Shown: in pieces, positions 16,916 through 26,500 of the stretch
How positions within the stretch are numbered: position 1 is the first letter of the stretch
Layout of the letters: every line of letters begins with the position of its first letter
DNA from: Methylotenera_A aquatica
GTDB taxonomy: Bacteria; Pseudomonadota; Gammaproteobacteria; Burkholderiales; Methylophilaceae
DNA: 64,000 nt
Assembly (NCBI GenBank): GCA_965601485.1
Contig: OZ271846.1
Coordinates: 620,001-684,000 of the forward strand
Direction: 5' to 3'
Position numbers and translations under genes: made by a program
Notes under the pieces: generated by a model
Seen by the model: the letters and a program-made list of their open reading frames with translations, nothing else
Databases searched by the model: none
What the model was told of the DNA's origin: nothing

Positions 16916-18475
16916 TTAATTCGCTAACTCCGCACCCTCAACCACTACCTGATACAACCCTGCTTCTTGCGCAGTTTTAACGCGCTCGCCCACGGCAATT
17001 TTATTTTGCTTCCCAGCAGCAACACCGTCAATCAACATAGAATTGCTTTGAGCAACGGCTCGGCCTGTTTGCGCATCGTATTTCACTACGCGCACTTGCA
17101 CACGGCCAATGGATAGGCTGGTAGTGTTTTGTACTACGGCATATAAATTGCCAGCATTATCGGCTTGTACGCCTGATTTTATATATTTGGCAGGGTTGCG
17201 CGGAAAATCAATGCGCGTAACGCGTTCGTTCGCATCTTTGCCAATATCCGAGTTAGAGCTTGCGGCCACTTGATAATGTTGCAAGGCCGCATTGATATCA
17301 CCGCGACCTTCCGCGATTTGGCCTAAAAGTAAATGGCTTGGCGCGGTGGGTAACAACTCATTAGCGCGTTTTAAAAAGGGTTCAGCCTCACTTTTTTTGC
17401 CCATATTAAAAAGCGCAATACCGCTTTGTACGTGAGGTTTAAAGTAGTCGGGATGCATTTTAATGGCTTTGGCGTAGTAGTTTAGGGCATCTTGCGATTT
17501 ATTATCAGTTAAAGCAATATCGCCTAATAACTCTTGAAATCTTGCCTCACGCGGTTCCCCTGCAATCGCCTGTTGCGCAAGCTTGGTAGCGGTGGCGGTA
17601 TCTTTTTTAGCTAACGCCTTCACACCGTCGTCATACGCTTTATAAGCGGCTTGCGTAGCTTTTACTTTGCCCACTTTTTGCGCATACAATTCTTTGCCCA
17701 TATTGCCGCCCGCACCAATTTTGGCCAACGTCACTTTGTTGGCAGACACACGCTCAGCTGATGGCGGGTGGCTAGCAAATAAGCCGCTAATAAAATCACT
17801 TTTACGGTCCTTACTTAAGCGCACAAAGGTTTCTTGCAAAGTCACGGCTGCGGCTGGGTCGTAGCCCGCTTTTTTCATATAAAGCATGCCGTAGTAATCC
17901 GATTCCGATTCAGCATCGCGACCGTATTTGCTAGTTGTTAATTGTGCGCCAAGTTGTGATGCGCCTACAATTAAATTACCGTAATTACTGTTTTGCGCGC
18001 CAATACCTACTGCAATCATTGCGCCTTGCAAAAGAATGCCACGCTCCATGCCTTTAGCGCCGTGGCGAGCTGCTGCATGTACAATCTCATGGCTCATCAC
18101 AGCGGCTAATTCTGCCTCAGAGTTTAATTCGCACAAAAGCCCACGGTTAAAGGCTATTTTGCCGCCTGGCATAGCCCATGCGTTGGGAACAGAATCGTTT
18201 AACACAACAAACTCATAAGGCAACTCAGGCCTATCTGAAACCGCGCCTAGGCTTTTTCCAACATCTTGCACATAGGCAGTTAATTCGGGGTCAATTACAT
18301 AATCGCCGCCTTGAGATTGGCGGGCAGGGGCGTAGTTTTGTTTGCCAATGGCAATTTCTTTATCTTGCGATACAAATTGAAACTCTTTTTTCTTGGTAAC
18401 AGGATTGGTCCCGCATGCGGTAACGCTGAATCCAATGACTATAGAAATTAGTAGCGAGGAATAGCGTTTGAACAT
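16916..18475 (-). CDS. M48-family periplasmic metalloprotease with TPR repeats, BepA-like
   Basis: This 519-residue protein is a predicted lipoprotein or secreted protease (N terminus MFKRYSSLLISIVIGFSVTA followed by CG, a lipobox). The M48 domain carries the zinc motif HEIVH in MSHEIVHAAARHG and the third ligand in DAESESDYYGMLYMKKAGYD. Further on are tetratricopeptide repeats, for example SQDALNYYAKAIKMHPDY and KSEAEPFLKRANELLP. BepA-type enzymes degrade or help assemble outer-membrane proteins such as LptD, so it fits a role with the BAM complex, whose bamE lies nearby. The start is set at the ATG at 18475 because GGAG lies seven bases before it. An in-frame TTG twelve bases upstream would overlap that ribosome site. 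Confidence 0.87.
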   Translation of the reverse strand: MFKRYSSLLISIVIGFSVTACGTNPVTKKKEFQFVSQDKEIAIGKQNYAPARQSQGGDYVIDPELTAYVQDVGKSLGAVSDRPELPYEFVVLNDSVPNAWAMPGGKIAFNRGLLCELNSEAELAAVMSHEIVHAAARHGAKGMERGILLQGAMIAVGIGAQNSNYGNLIVGASQLGAQLTTSKYGRDAESESDYYGMLYMKKAGYDPAAAVTLQETFVRLSKDRKSDFISGLFASHPPSAERVSANKVTLAKIGAGGNMGKELYAQKVGKVKATQAAYKAYDDGVKALAKKDTATATKLAQQAIAGEPREARFQELLGDIALTDNKSQDALNYYAKAIKMHPDYFKPHVQSGIALFNMGKKSEAEPFLKRANELLPTAPSHLLLGQIAEGRGDINAALQHYQVAASSNSDIGKDANERVTRIDFPRNPAKYIKSGVQADNAGNLYAVVQNTTSLSIGRVQVRVVKYDAQTGRAVAQSNSMLIDGVAAGKQNKIAVGERVKTAQEAGLYQVVVEGAELAN

Positions 18476-18599
18476 GATTAACTCCAAAACGTTAGATTCA
18501 ATTATTAACGTTTAGATAGCTAAATCGATTGACAGAATAATTGAAAACAATTTACCTAAAGCAGATATAAAAAATATTTAGGACAACTAAATGAAATAT

Positions 18600-19025
18600 T
18601 TATTTTTTCTTGCCGCAAGGTTGTACCGCGCAAATACCGTAAATCATGAGTGAATGCTCTTGCATTTTAAAGCCACGTGATTCAGCCGCATCTTGCTGGC
18701 GTTTTTCAATTTCGGCGTCATAAAATTCCTCTACTCGACCACATTTAACGCAAACAATATGATCGTGATGCGTGCCTTCGTTTAATTCAAATACGGCTTT
18801 ACCACTTTCAAAGTGGTGGCGCGATAACAAACCTGCTTCTTCAAATTGCGTTAATACGCGGTAAACTGTGGCAAGACCAACATCCTCGCCAGTAGTGATT
18901 AAAATTTTGTAAACATCTTCCGCTGATAAATGACGTTCCTTGCTGTTTTCAAACAGCTCTAAAATTTTTAAACGTGGCAAGGTGGCTTTTAATCCAGCGT
19001 TTTTTAAATCTTTTTGCTCATGCAT
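18600..19025 (-). CDS. fur: Ferric uptake regulator
   Basis: Fur represses iron-uptake genes when bound to ferrous iron. The 141-residue protein has the N-terminal winged helix (KATLPRLKILELFENSKERH, VGLATVYRVLTQFEEAGLLS) and the metal sites in the dimerisation domain (GTHHDHIVCVKCGRVEEFYD and the C-terminal CAVQPC pair). It is divergent from bamE with 96 bases between them, the usual betaproteobacterial arrangement. The tail is short and lysine-rich rather than histidine-rich. Confidence 0.96.
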   Translation of the reverse strand: MHEQKDLKNAGLKATLPRLKILELFENSKERHLSAEDVYKILITTGEDVGLATVYRVLTQFEEAGLLSRHHFESGKAVFELNEGTHHDHIVCVKCGRVEEFYDAEIEKRQQDAAESRGFKMQEHSLMIYGICAVQPCGKKK

Positions 19026-19121
19026 AGTTTGCGCTCAATAATAGTAGAATAATAATTTGATGTTTTAGGCTGTCAGCCGTCATGATATATTAACGCCAAT
19101 TTAGTAATAAGTCTTTAACCA

Positions 19122-20390
19122 ATGCATAAAACGATGCGCAGTACTCTTATCCTTTTTATTATCCTTCTAAGCACATTAACGGTGGGTTGTGGATCAAGTG
19201 TGCCTGTTGTTAGGCCGTTTAAAATGGATATTCAACAGGGTAATGTCGTGACATCTAAAATGTTGCTACAGCTTCGCCCAGGCATGACTAAGTCTCAAGT
19301 AAAATTCATTATGGGTACGCCGTTAATTAACGATAGTTTTCATACCAATCGTTGGGATTATTTTTATCAAATGCGCCGCGCAGGAAAGGTAATTGAACAG
19401 CGCCGCGTGATTTTAGACTTTGAAAAAGAGTTGTTGGTGCGTGTGCGTGGCGATGTAGTGCCACAAGGAACACCTGGAGCCGATACTGGTGTGAGTTTAT
19501 CAAACGAGCCATCATCAAAGGCAAAACCAGTCGCAAAAGAAGGGTTGCTAGAAAACTTAAAATTTTGGAAAAGTAATCAAGACCCAGAAGTTGAGCCAGC
19601 CAATAAGTCACCAGTTACAGAGCCAAAAGATATTAAGCCAGCAGAGACCAAGTCTGAGGCAACAGAACAAGCTGCACCCACTGCAGAAACGAAGTCTGTA
19701 GGTGTTGAGCCTGAGGCAAGTAATGCATCGTCAGTCGTAGAGTCAGAAGCGCCTTCAATGTTGACAGTGCCAACTGAAATAGTACCATCAGACGAGTCAC
19801 CATCAACGGCAAAACCAGTCGCAAAAGAAGGGTTGCTAGAAAACTTAAAATTTTGGAAAAGTAATCAAGACCCAGAAGTTGAGCCAGCCAATAAGCCACC
19901 AGTTGCAGAGCTAAAAGATATTAAGCCAGCAGAGACAAAGTCTGAGGCAACAGAGCAAGTTGTACCCACTGCAGAAACGAAGTCTGTAGGTGTTGAGCCT
20001 GAGGCAAGTAAGGCATCGTCAGTCAGAGAGTCAGACCCGCCTTCAATGTTGGCATTGCCAATTGAAATAGCACCATCAGAACCGCCACTAGCACCAGTTA
20101 TTTCGCCAACCCCTACAACCGTTGAGCCTATAAATACACCTGCCGTTGTTACACCTTCTCAAGTTCCTACTAAAGCAGCTCCAATAGAGCCAGCACCTGA
20201 GCCTGCCTCTGTTAAAGCTTATGACCAGTTTATTTTTAGGCTGGATAAAGATTTGGATACGAAAAGTTTAGAAAATTCTCAAAAAGTGCCCGCACAGCCA
20301 AGCACCCAGTCAAAAGCGACAGACGAAAAAACGGTACCTGCAGAAGATCTAGGTTATTTTGAGCGTATGTTAGAAAAGATAGGTTTTTAG
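19122..20390 (+). CDS. bamE: Outer-membrane assembly lipoprotein BamE with a long repeat-bearing tail
   Basis: BamE is an accessory lipoprotein of the beta-barrel assembly machinery at the outer membrane. The first 115 residues are a normal BamE: signal peptide with lipobox TVGCGSS, then the SmpA/OmlA core MLLQLRPGMTKSQVKFIMGT and HTNRWDYFYQMRRAGK. The protein is 422 residues long, however, against roughly 110-180 in ordinary relatives. The extra 300 residues are rich in proline, glutamate, serine and alanine. They hold two nearly identical 96-residue repeats, each starting with GLLENLKFWKSNQDPEVEPA, and end in an amphipathic GYFERMLEKIGF. The tail probably extends through the periplasm. It is divergent from fur; dapB follows 32 bases later. 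Confidence 0.9.
   Translation: MHKTMRSTLILFIILLSTLTVGCGSSVPVVRPFKMDIQQGNVVTSKMLLQLRPGMTKSQVKFIMGTPLINDSFHTNRWDYFYQMRRAGKVIEQRRVILDFEKELLVRVRGDVVPQGTPGADTGVSLSNEPSSKAKPVAKEGLLENLKFWKSNQDPEVEPANKSPVTEPKDIKPAETKSEATEQAAPTAETKSVGVEPEASNASSVVESEAPSMLTVPTEIVPSDESPSTAKPVAKEGLLENLKFWKSNQDPEVEPANKPPVAELKDIKPAETKSEATEQVVPTAETKSVGVEPEASKASSVRESDPPSMLALPIEIAPSEPPLAPVISPTPTTVEPINTPAVVTPSQVPTKAAPIEPAPEPASVKAYDQFIFRLDKDLDTKSLENSQKVPAQPSTQSKATDEKTVPAEDLGYFERMLEKIGF
19521..20085 (+). repeat. Tandem 288-bp repeat inside bamE
   Basis: The segment starting at 19521 recurs at 19809, a period of 288 bases (96 codons). The first 85 bases of each copy are almost identical; the second copy fades near 20085. The reading frame is kept through both. 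This is a recent in-frame duplication coding for the proline/glutamate-rich BamE tail. Confidence 0.85.
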
Positions 20391-20422
20391 CTTAACAATT
20401 GGGCTTAAAAAAGCGACTAAAT

Positions 20423-21229
20423 ATGATAAAAACTAAAGTAGTAATTGCAGGCGTAACTGGCCGTATGGGGCATGCTCTGTTAGAGGGTATTTTTGCAGAT
20501 AACGAATTGCAACTGCATGGCGCGCTTGACCGTGCTGACAGCCCGAAAATTGGGCGTGATGCTGGAGAGCAGTTTGGTAAGCACACAGGCAATCTAATTA
20601 CTGGCGATTTGCAAGCGGCGTTAAATGGTGCCGATGTGCTAATTGATTTTACCCGCCCCGAAGCCAGCATGCTGTATCTGCAAGCCTGTCAACAAGCCAA
20701 TGTAAAACATATTATTGGTACAACAGGTTTTAGCGCAGAGCAAAAAGCCTTGATTGAGAAGGCTGCAAAAAAAATTGCGATTGTGTTTGCACCCAATATG
20801 AGTGTTGGCGTAACTTTGCTCATTAACTTGGTTGAACAAGCGGCTAAAGTGTTGAATGATGGCTACGATATTGAAGTGGTTGAAATGCATCATAGGCACA
20901 AAGTAGATGCGCCATCAGGTACTGCGTTAAGATTAGGTGAGGCGGCAGCGCAGGGCTTAGGTGTTGCGTTAAAAGATTGTGCCATTTATGCACGCGAAGG
21001 CGTTACTGGCGAGCGCGAAGCAGGCACGATTGGCTTTGCAACCATGCGTGGTGGTGACGTGGTTGGTGATCACACCGTAGTTTTCGCTGGCATTGGTGAG
21101 CGCATAGAGTTGTCCCACAAAGCCAGTAGTCGTGCGACTTTTGCTTTGGGCGCATTGCGCGCTGCCAAATATTTAAGTGCCCACAACACGGGTTTATTTG
21201 ATATGCGCGATGTACTTAATTTGCGTTAA
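20423..21229 (+). CDS. dapB: 4-hydroxy-tetrahydrodipicolinate reductase
   Basis: DapB reduces the product of DapA to tetrahydrodipicolinate with NAD(P)H, in lysine and diaminopimelate (peptidoglycan) synthesis. With the ATG at 20423 the protein has 268 residues, the family length. The N-terminal dinucleotide motif is VVIAGVTGRMGHALLEGI. The catalytic block is VVEMHHRHKVDAPSGTALRL with the histidine pair and lysine, and REGVTGEREAGTIGFATMRG follows. An upstream in-frame TTG at 20399 would add eight residues not seen in the family. A bidirectional terminator follows at 21249. Confidence 0.95.
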   Translation: MIKTKVVIAGVTGRMGHALLEGIFADNELQLHGALDRADSPKIGRDAGEQFGKHTGNLITGDLQAALNGADVLIDFTRPEASMLYLQACQQANVKHIIGTTGFSAEQKALIEKAAKKIAIVFAPNMSVGVTLLINLVEQAAKVLNDGYDIEVVEMHHRHKVDAPSGTALRLGEAAAQGLGVALKDCAIYAREGVTGEREAGTIGFATMRGGDVVGDHTVVFAGIGERIELSHKASSRATFALGALRAAKYLSAHNTGLFDMRDVLNLR

Positions 21230-21248
21230 TTAACATTTGTTTAAACTA

Positions 21249-21283
21249 AAAATAAAGCCGCATTGATGCGGCTTTATTTTCAT
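21249..21283. terminator. Bidirectional terminator between dapB and the VPLPA-CTERM gene
   Basis: AAATAAAGCCGCAT and ATGCGGCTTTATTT form a long stem with a very small loop. T runs on the right and A runs on the left allow it to stop both convergent transcripts. Confidence 0.88.
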
Positions 21284-21305
21284 TTAACAACCCAATAAAG
21301 CGTTA

Positions 21306-21827
21306 TTAAACTGATTTGCGTCTAAAACCTGCAAAGCCCAATAATGCTGAACCAAATAACCATGCGGCTGCTGGTACTGGTACGGCTGAAAATTCTGCTT
21401 TACCATTTAAAGATTTAATGGTTACGTCAATAGTACCAAACACTCTATTGGTGACATCGGAATTAAGTCCAGCAATCGCTTCTTGTACAGTAAGAACGCT
21501 GGAAGAAACAGCCAAAACATAACTACCGATACCTAAATATTCAAAAATAAATGAGTCATCAGTAAGCCCAAAATTGTTGTTACCAGCGATGAAATTGGGT
21601 GCACTCAATGGGTTTGAGAATAATAGTGCATGAGGATTTAGTTTGCGATTATCAATAATGAATCCATCGTCGGCCACAATGCCAAAATTACCAGCATTGG
21701 TTACATCAAAATCAACATATTTTACAGTTTGATTTTCATTGATTAATACATCTTTGCTAATCAAAGTGACAGCTTGTGCGCTACTTGCAAATAAAGCCAG
21801 TAATAATAACAAGTGTTTAAATTTCAT
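21306..21827 (-). CDS. Secreted protein with a VPLPA/PEP-CTERM type sorting signal
   Basis: The 173-residue protein has an N-terminal signal peptide (MKFKHLLLLLALFASSAQA) and a C-terminal sorting signal. That signal is VPVPAAAWLFGSALLGFAG followed by the basic FRRKSV. This motif-helix-basic layout marks substrates of exosortases, which anchor or release proteins linked to exopolysaccharide. The middle 120 residues show no recognised domain and look like a beta-rich domain. TAAGGAG six to seven bases upstream gives a very strong ribosome site. The exosortase itself is not in the window. The gene is convergent with dapB and shares its terminator. Confidence 0.85.
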   Translation of the reverse strand: MKFKHLLLLLALFASSAQAVTLISKDVLINENQTVKYVDFDVTNAGNFGIVADDGFIIDNRKLNPHALLFSNPLSAPNFIAGNNNFGLTDDSFIFEYLGIGSYVLAVSSSVLTVQEAIAGLNSDVTNRVFGTIDVTIKSLNGKAEFSAVPVPAAAWLFGSALLGFAGFRRKSV

Positions 21828-22220
21828 TACACATTCTCCTTAAAAATTAAAAAATACGTTTCTTTAGAATAAATTTTCACACAAATAATATTCTAAGTAA
21901 TGTTCGCTGTATGACAATAGCCCGATTGGGCTATAGCTTAAGGGTTAAATTTAAGCCGAAAAATACTATGGATGTTTCGGTAAATCGCAAACAAAATCCA
22001 CATTTGCACCTGATTTACAATTGTTTTAATTTTAAATCATTTCGCCAACAGCGCCAATGAATATTTCTTAAGTGATTTAAATGACTCGTTGTTATTCAGA
22101 GATCAATCCATCTATAAGTTCGTCAGAGTTGGGCTTAACTTTATATCAGAATCGGCTGATAAACATATTTTAAGGTACTAAATTTTATAGCGAAATTAGA
22201 AAAAAACGTGCAGATTGAAC
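21828..22220. other. Gene-free region between the VPLPA-CTERM gene and the carA promoter
   Basis: About 390 bases without a convincing reading frame. It is AT-rich and must hold the minus-strand promoter of the VPLPA-CTERM gene near its left end. I see no repeat, RNA gene or gene remnant in the rest. Confidence 0.5.
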
Positions 22221-22249
22221 TTGAGGCTTGAACTAAATTCAGCTATAAT
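22221..22249 (+). promoter_or_regulatory. Probable carA promoter
   Basis: TTGAGG at 22221-22226 and a perfect TATAAT at 22244-22249 are 17 bases apart. Transcription would start near 22256, giving a leader of about 110 bases. Confidence 0.7.
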
Positions 22250-22261
22250 TCATTAATTCTG

Positions 22262-22297
22262 AAACGGGAAGAGTTTATAAAGCTTTTCCCGTTTTGC
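22262..22297 (+). terminator. Terminator-like hairpin in the carA leader (possible attenuator)
   Basis: AAACGGGAA (22262-22270) pairs perfectly with TTCCCGTTT (22286-22294) around a 15-base loop, and the stem ends in a short T run. It begins within about ten bases of the predicted transcription start and lies 70 bases before carA. There is no upstream gene for it to terminate, so attenuation of carAB is likely. Confidence 0.55.
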
Positions 22298-22368
22298 ACA
22301 TCTAACAAAGGCGTGTTCAAAAATAGTTGCAGTTAAGCTTTACGGCAAGAAAATAAAGGAGCTTCAAG

Positions 22369-23508
22369 TTGTCGAAAACAATTCCAGCGTTTTTAGTGTT
22401 AGCAGATGGGACTGTTTTTAGAGGCATTTCAATTGGTGCTTTGGGGCATACAGTCGGCGAAGTGGTGTTTAATACCGCCATGAGTGGCTACCAAGAAATT
22501 CTAACGGACCCTTCATATACCGAACAAATTGTCACTCTCACTTATCCGCACATTGGCAACACGGGCATCAATCCAGAAGATGTTGAATCGAACAAGGTGT
22601 ATGCCGCTGGTTTAATTATTCGCGATTTACCGCTTCTTGAATCCAACTTCCGCAGCACGCAAAGCCTTTCCGAATATCTAGTCGCTAATAATGTAGTGGC
22701 GATTGCTGATATTGATACGCGAAAATTAACACGCCTGTTGCGTGAAAAAGGTGCGCAAACGGGTTGCATTATTGCGGCTGACAATGTTGATAGCGCAAAA
22801 GCATTAGAGCTAGCCAAAAGCTTCCCGGGTTTAACGGGTATGGATTTAGCTAAAGTGGTGAGTTGCAAAACGGCATATGAGTTTACGGATGGCGAGTGGG
22901 CTTTAGGTAAAGGCTTTGTCAAGCCTACAAAAGCGCCGTTTCATGTTGTTGCATTTGATTATGGCGTCAAACAAAATATTTTGCGCATGTTGGTTTCGCG
23001 TGGTTGTAAAGTGACTGTTTTGCCAGCGCAAGCCACGGCAGAAGAAGCCTTAAGTTACAAACCAGATGGTATCTTTTTATCTAACGGCCCTGGTGACCCT
23101 GAGCCATGCGATTATGCAATTAAAGCCATTAAAGCGTTGGTAGATTCAGGCATTCCCACATTTGGTATTTGTTTAGGTCATCAATTATTGGCTTTAGCCA
23201 GCGGTGCTAAAACTATGAAGATGAAATTTGGACATCATGGCGCAAACCACCCTGTGCAAGATGTTGAAACCAAGCGTGTTTACATTACCAGTCAAAACCA
23301 TGGCTTTGCGGCAGATCCCGCATCTTTGCCAGCTAATATTAAAATCACGCATGTTTCATTGTTTGATGGCAGTTTGCAAGGAATTGCGCGCACAGATAAA
23401 CCTGCGTTTAGCTTTCAAGGACACCCAGAAGCTAGCCCAGGACCAACCGAAATGAGTTATTTGTTTGATCAATTTATATCGCTTATGCAGAAAAAGGAAG
23501 TAGCATAA
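22369..23508 (+). CDS. carA: Carbamoyl-phosphate synthase, small (glutaminase) subunit
   Basis: CarA hydrolyses glutamine and channels ammonia to CarB for carbamoyl phosphate, used in pyrimidine and arginine synthesis. The 379-residue protein has the N-terminal CPSase small-chain domain (FLVLADGTVFRGISIGA, FNTAMSGYQEILTDPSY) and a class I amidotransferase domain. Its nucleophilic cysteine is in PTFGICLGHQLLALASG and its histidine-glutamate pair in FSFQGHPEASPGP. The start is TTG at 22369, with AAAGGAG seven bases upstream. Its stop overlaps the carB start by one base. Confidence 0.96.
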   Translation: MSKTIPAFLVLADGTVFRGISIGALGHTVGEVVFNTAMSGYQEILTDPSYTEQIVTLTYPHIGNTGINPEDVESNKVYAAGLIIRDLPLLESNFRSTQSLSEYLVANNVVAIADIDTRKLTRLLREKGAQTGCIIAADNVDSAKALELAKSFPGLTGMDLAKVVSCKTAYEFTDGEWALGKGFVKPTKAPFHVVAFDYGVKQNILRMLVSRGCKVTVLPAQATAEEALSYKPDGIFLSNGPGDPEPCDYAIKAIKALVDSGIPTFGICLGHQLLALASGAKTMKMKFGHHGANHPVQDVETKRVYITSQNHGFAADPASLPANIKITHVSLFDGSLQGIARTDKPAFSFQGHPEASPGPTEMSYLFDQFISLMQKKEVA

Positions 23509-26500
23509 TGGCTAAGCGAACCGATATTAAATCTATTCTTATCATTGGCGCAGGGCCGATTGTGATTGGTCAAGCATGCGAGTTTGACTACTCTGGTGCT
23601 CAAGCCTGTAAATCGTTGCGTGAAGAGGGTTACCGCGTTATTTTGGTGAACTCAAATCCCGCTACGATTATGACCGACCCTGAAATGGCCGATGCCACTT
23701 ATATTGAGCCCATTACTTGGAAAGTGGTTGAAAAAATTATCGCCAAAGAGCGTCCAGATGCGTTATTGCCCACCATGGGCGGGCAAACGGCGCTTAACTG
23801 CGCGCTGGATTTAGACAAGCACGGCGTTTTAGCTAAATACAATGTTGAGCTAATTGGTGCTTCGAAAGAAGCGATTGATAAAGCCGAAGATCGCCAAAAA
23901 TTTAAAGAAGCCATGACCAAAATTGGCTTAGGTTCTGCGCGTTCTAGCATTGCCCATTCCATGGAAGAGGCCTTGCAAGTGCAAGCTAGCATTGGCTATC
24001 CAGCGATTATCCGTCCATCATTTACAATGGGCGGCAGTGGCGGCGGTATTGCTTATAATCGCGAAGAATTTATCACCATTTGTGAACGTGGCTTAGATGC
24101 GTCGCCAACCAAAGAGCTATTGATTGAAGAATCAATGCTGGGTTGGAAAGAATATGAGATGGAAGTGGTTCGTGACAAAGCGGACAACTGCATAATTGTT
24201 TGCTCAATTGAAAACCTAGACCCAATGGGGGTTCACACCGGCGACAGTATTACCGTCGCGCCATCGCAAACATTGACGGATAAAGAGTATCAAATTATGC
24301 GTAATGCCAGTTTGGCAGTCTTGCGCGAAATTGGTGTGGATACTGGGGGCTCGAATGTGCAGTTTGCCATTAATCCTGATGATGGCCGCATGATTGTGAT
24401 TGAGATGAACCCACGCGTTTCACGTTCATCCGCACTGGCCTCTAAAGCCACTGGTTTTCCGATTGCAAAAGTGGCTGCTAAATTAGCGGTTGGTTTTACC
24501 TTAGATGAATTAAAAAACGATATTACAGGCGGACAAACACCTGCTGCGTTTGAACCTAGTATCGATTACGTAGTAACCAAAATACCACGATTTGCTTTTG
24601 AAAAATTTCCGCAAGCTGATTCGCGTTTAACTACGCAAATGAAATCGGTTGGCGAAGTGATGGCCATTGGCCGTTGCTTCCAAGAATCATTCCAAAAAGC
24701 TTTGCGCGGTTTAGAAGTGGGTGTGGACGGTTTAGATTCTATTTCAACTGACATGGATCGTATCACCAAAGAAATGGGTGAACCAGGCCCTGAGCGTATT
24801 TGGTACGTAGCAGATGCCATGCGTCTTGGAGTCAGCAATGAAGATATTTTTAATATCTCAAAAATTGATCCTTGGTTTTTAGCTCAAATTAAAGACATTG
24901 TTAATCGTGAAGCGGCTTTATCTGGCAAGCATATTGCCGATTTAGATAAAGAGGCACTATTTCAATTAAAACGTCGCGGCTTTAGTGACCGCCGTTTAGC
25001 TAAATTGTTAGATACCGACCAACATGCTGTGCGCGCCTATCGCCAAGCCTTGCAAGTGCGCCCAGTTTATAAGCGCGTGGATACTTGTGCGGCTGAGTTT
25101 GCCACTAATACGGCGTATATGTATTCCAGTTATGAAGAGGAATGTGAAGCCAAGCCTTCAGATAAAAAGAAAATCATGGTGTTAGGTGGCGGGCCAAACC
25201 GTATTGGTCAGGGTATTGAGTTTGATTATTGCTGTGTGCATGCCGCTTTTGCGATGCGTGAAGATGGCTACGAAACCATTATGGTTAACTGTAATCCTGA
25301 AACGGTTTCAACCGATTACGATACCTCTGATCGCTTGTATTTTGAGCCAGTGACCCTAGAAGATGTGCTTGAAATTGTGCATATTGAAAAGCCAGTTGGT
25401 GTGATTGTGCAATATGGCGGTCAAACACCTTTGAAACTTGCGCGCGCTTTAGAAAAAGCCGGCGTGCCAATTATCGGCACTACGCCAGATGCGATTGATA
25501 GAGCCGAAGACCGTGAGCGTTTTCAAGCAATGTTGCATGAGCTTGGCTTAAAACAACCGCCAAATCGCACCGCACGTACGCCAGAAGCGGCGCTAATTGC
25601 GGCCAATGAAATTGGTTACCCCTTAGTTGTGCGCCCAAGCTATGTTTTAGGTGGTCGTGCCATGGAAATCGTGCATGAACAAAGCCATTTAGAGCGCTAT
25701 ATGCGTGAAGCGGTAAAGGTTTCTAACGATTCACCTGTGTTGCTTGATCGCTTTTTAAACGATGCCTTAGAGATTGACGTAGATGCGATTTGTGACGGCG
25801 AAGACGTATTAATTGGCGGCATTATGCAGCACGTTGAACAGGCTGGCGTGCACTCAGGTGACTCTGCCTGCTCATTGCCGCCTTATAGCTTAAGCGAAGA
25901 GTTGCAAGATGTATTGCGCGTACAAACCGTACAAATGGCCAAAGCGCTAGGCGTTAAAGGTTTAATGAACGTACAATTTGCGATTCAGGGTACTACCGTT
26001 TATGTGCTGGAAGTCAATCCGCGCGCATCACGTACTGTACCGTTCGTATCAAAAGCCTGTGGTTTGCAATTAGCTAAAATCGCGGCACGTTGCATGACCG
26101 GTCAAAGCTTAAAATCGCAAGGTGTGTCCAAAGAAGTAATTCCACCATATTTCTCAGTGAAAGAAGCGGTATTCCCGTTTATTAAATTCCCAGGTGTGGA
26201 TACGATTTTAGGCCCAGAAATGAAGTCAACCGGCGAAGTGATGGGTGTTGGGGCTACTTTTGCAGAAGCGTTTGTGAAATCGCAATTAGGCGCATCAGCT
26301 AAGCTACCAAAAGGTGGGCGCGCCTTTATCAGCGTGCGTAATGAAGATCACCAAAAAGTGGTGGATATTGCGCAAGACCTTGTTAAATTAGGCTTTACCT
26401 TGGTAGCTACTAAAGGCACAGCAAAAGCCCTAATAGCGCATGGCCTAACGGTTAATCCAGTCAATAAAGTGGCTGAAGGTCGTCCACATATCGTTGATAT

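Noticed and set aside
19327..19899. Two similar minus-strand frames inside bamE
   Set aside because: They resemble each other only because the bamE DNA is tandemly repeated; the plus-strand frame explains the sequence.
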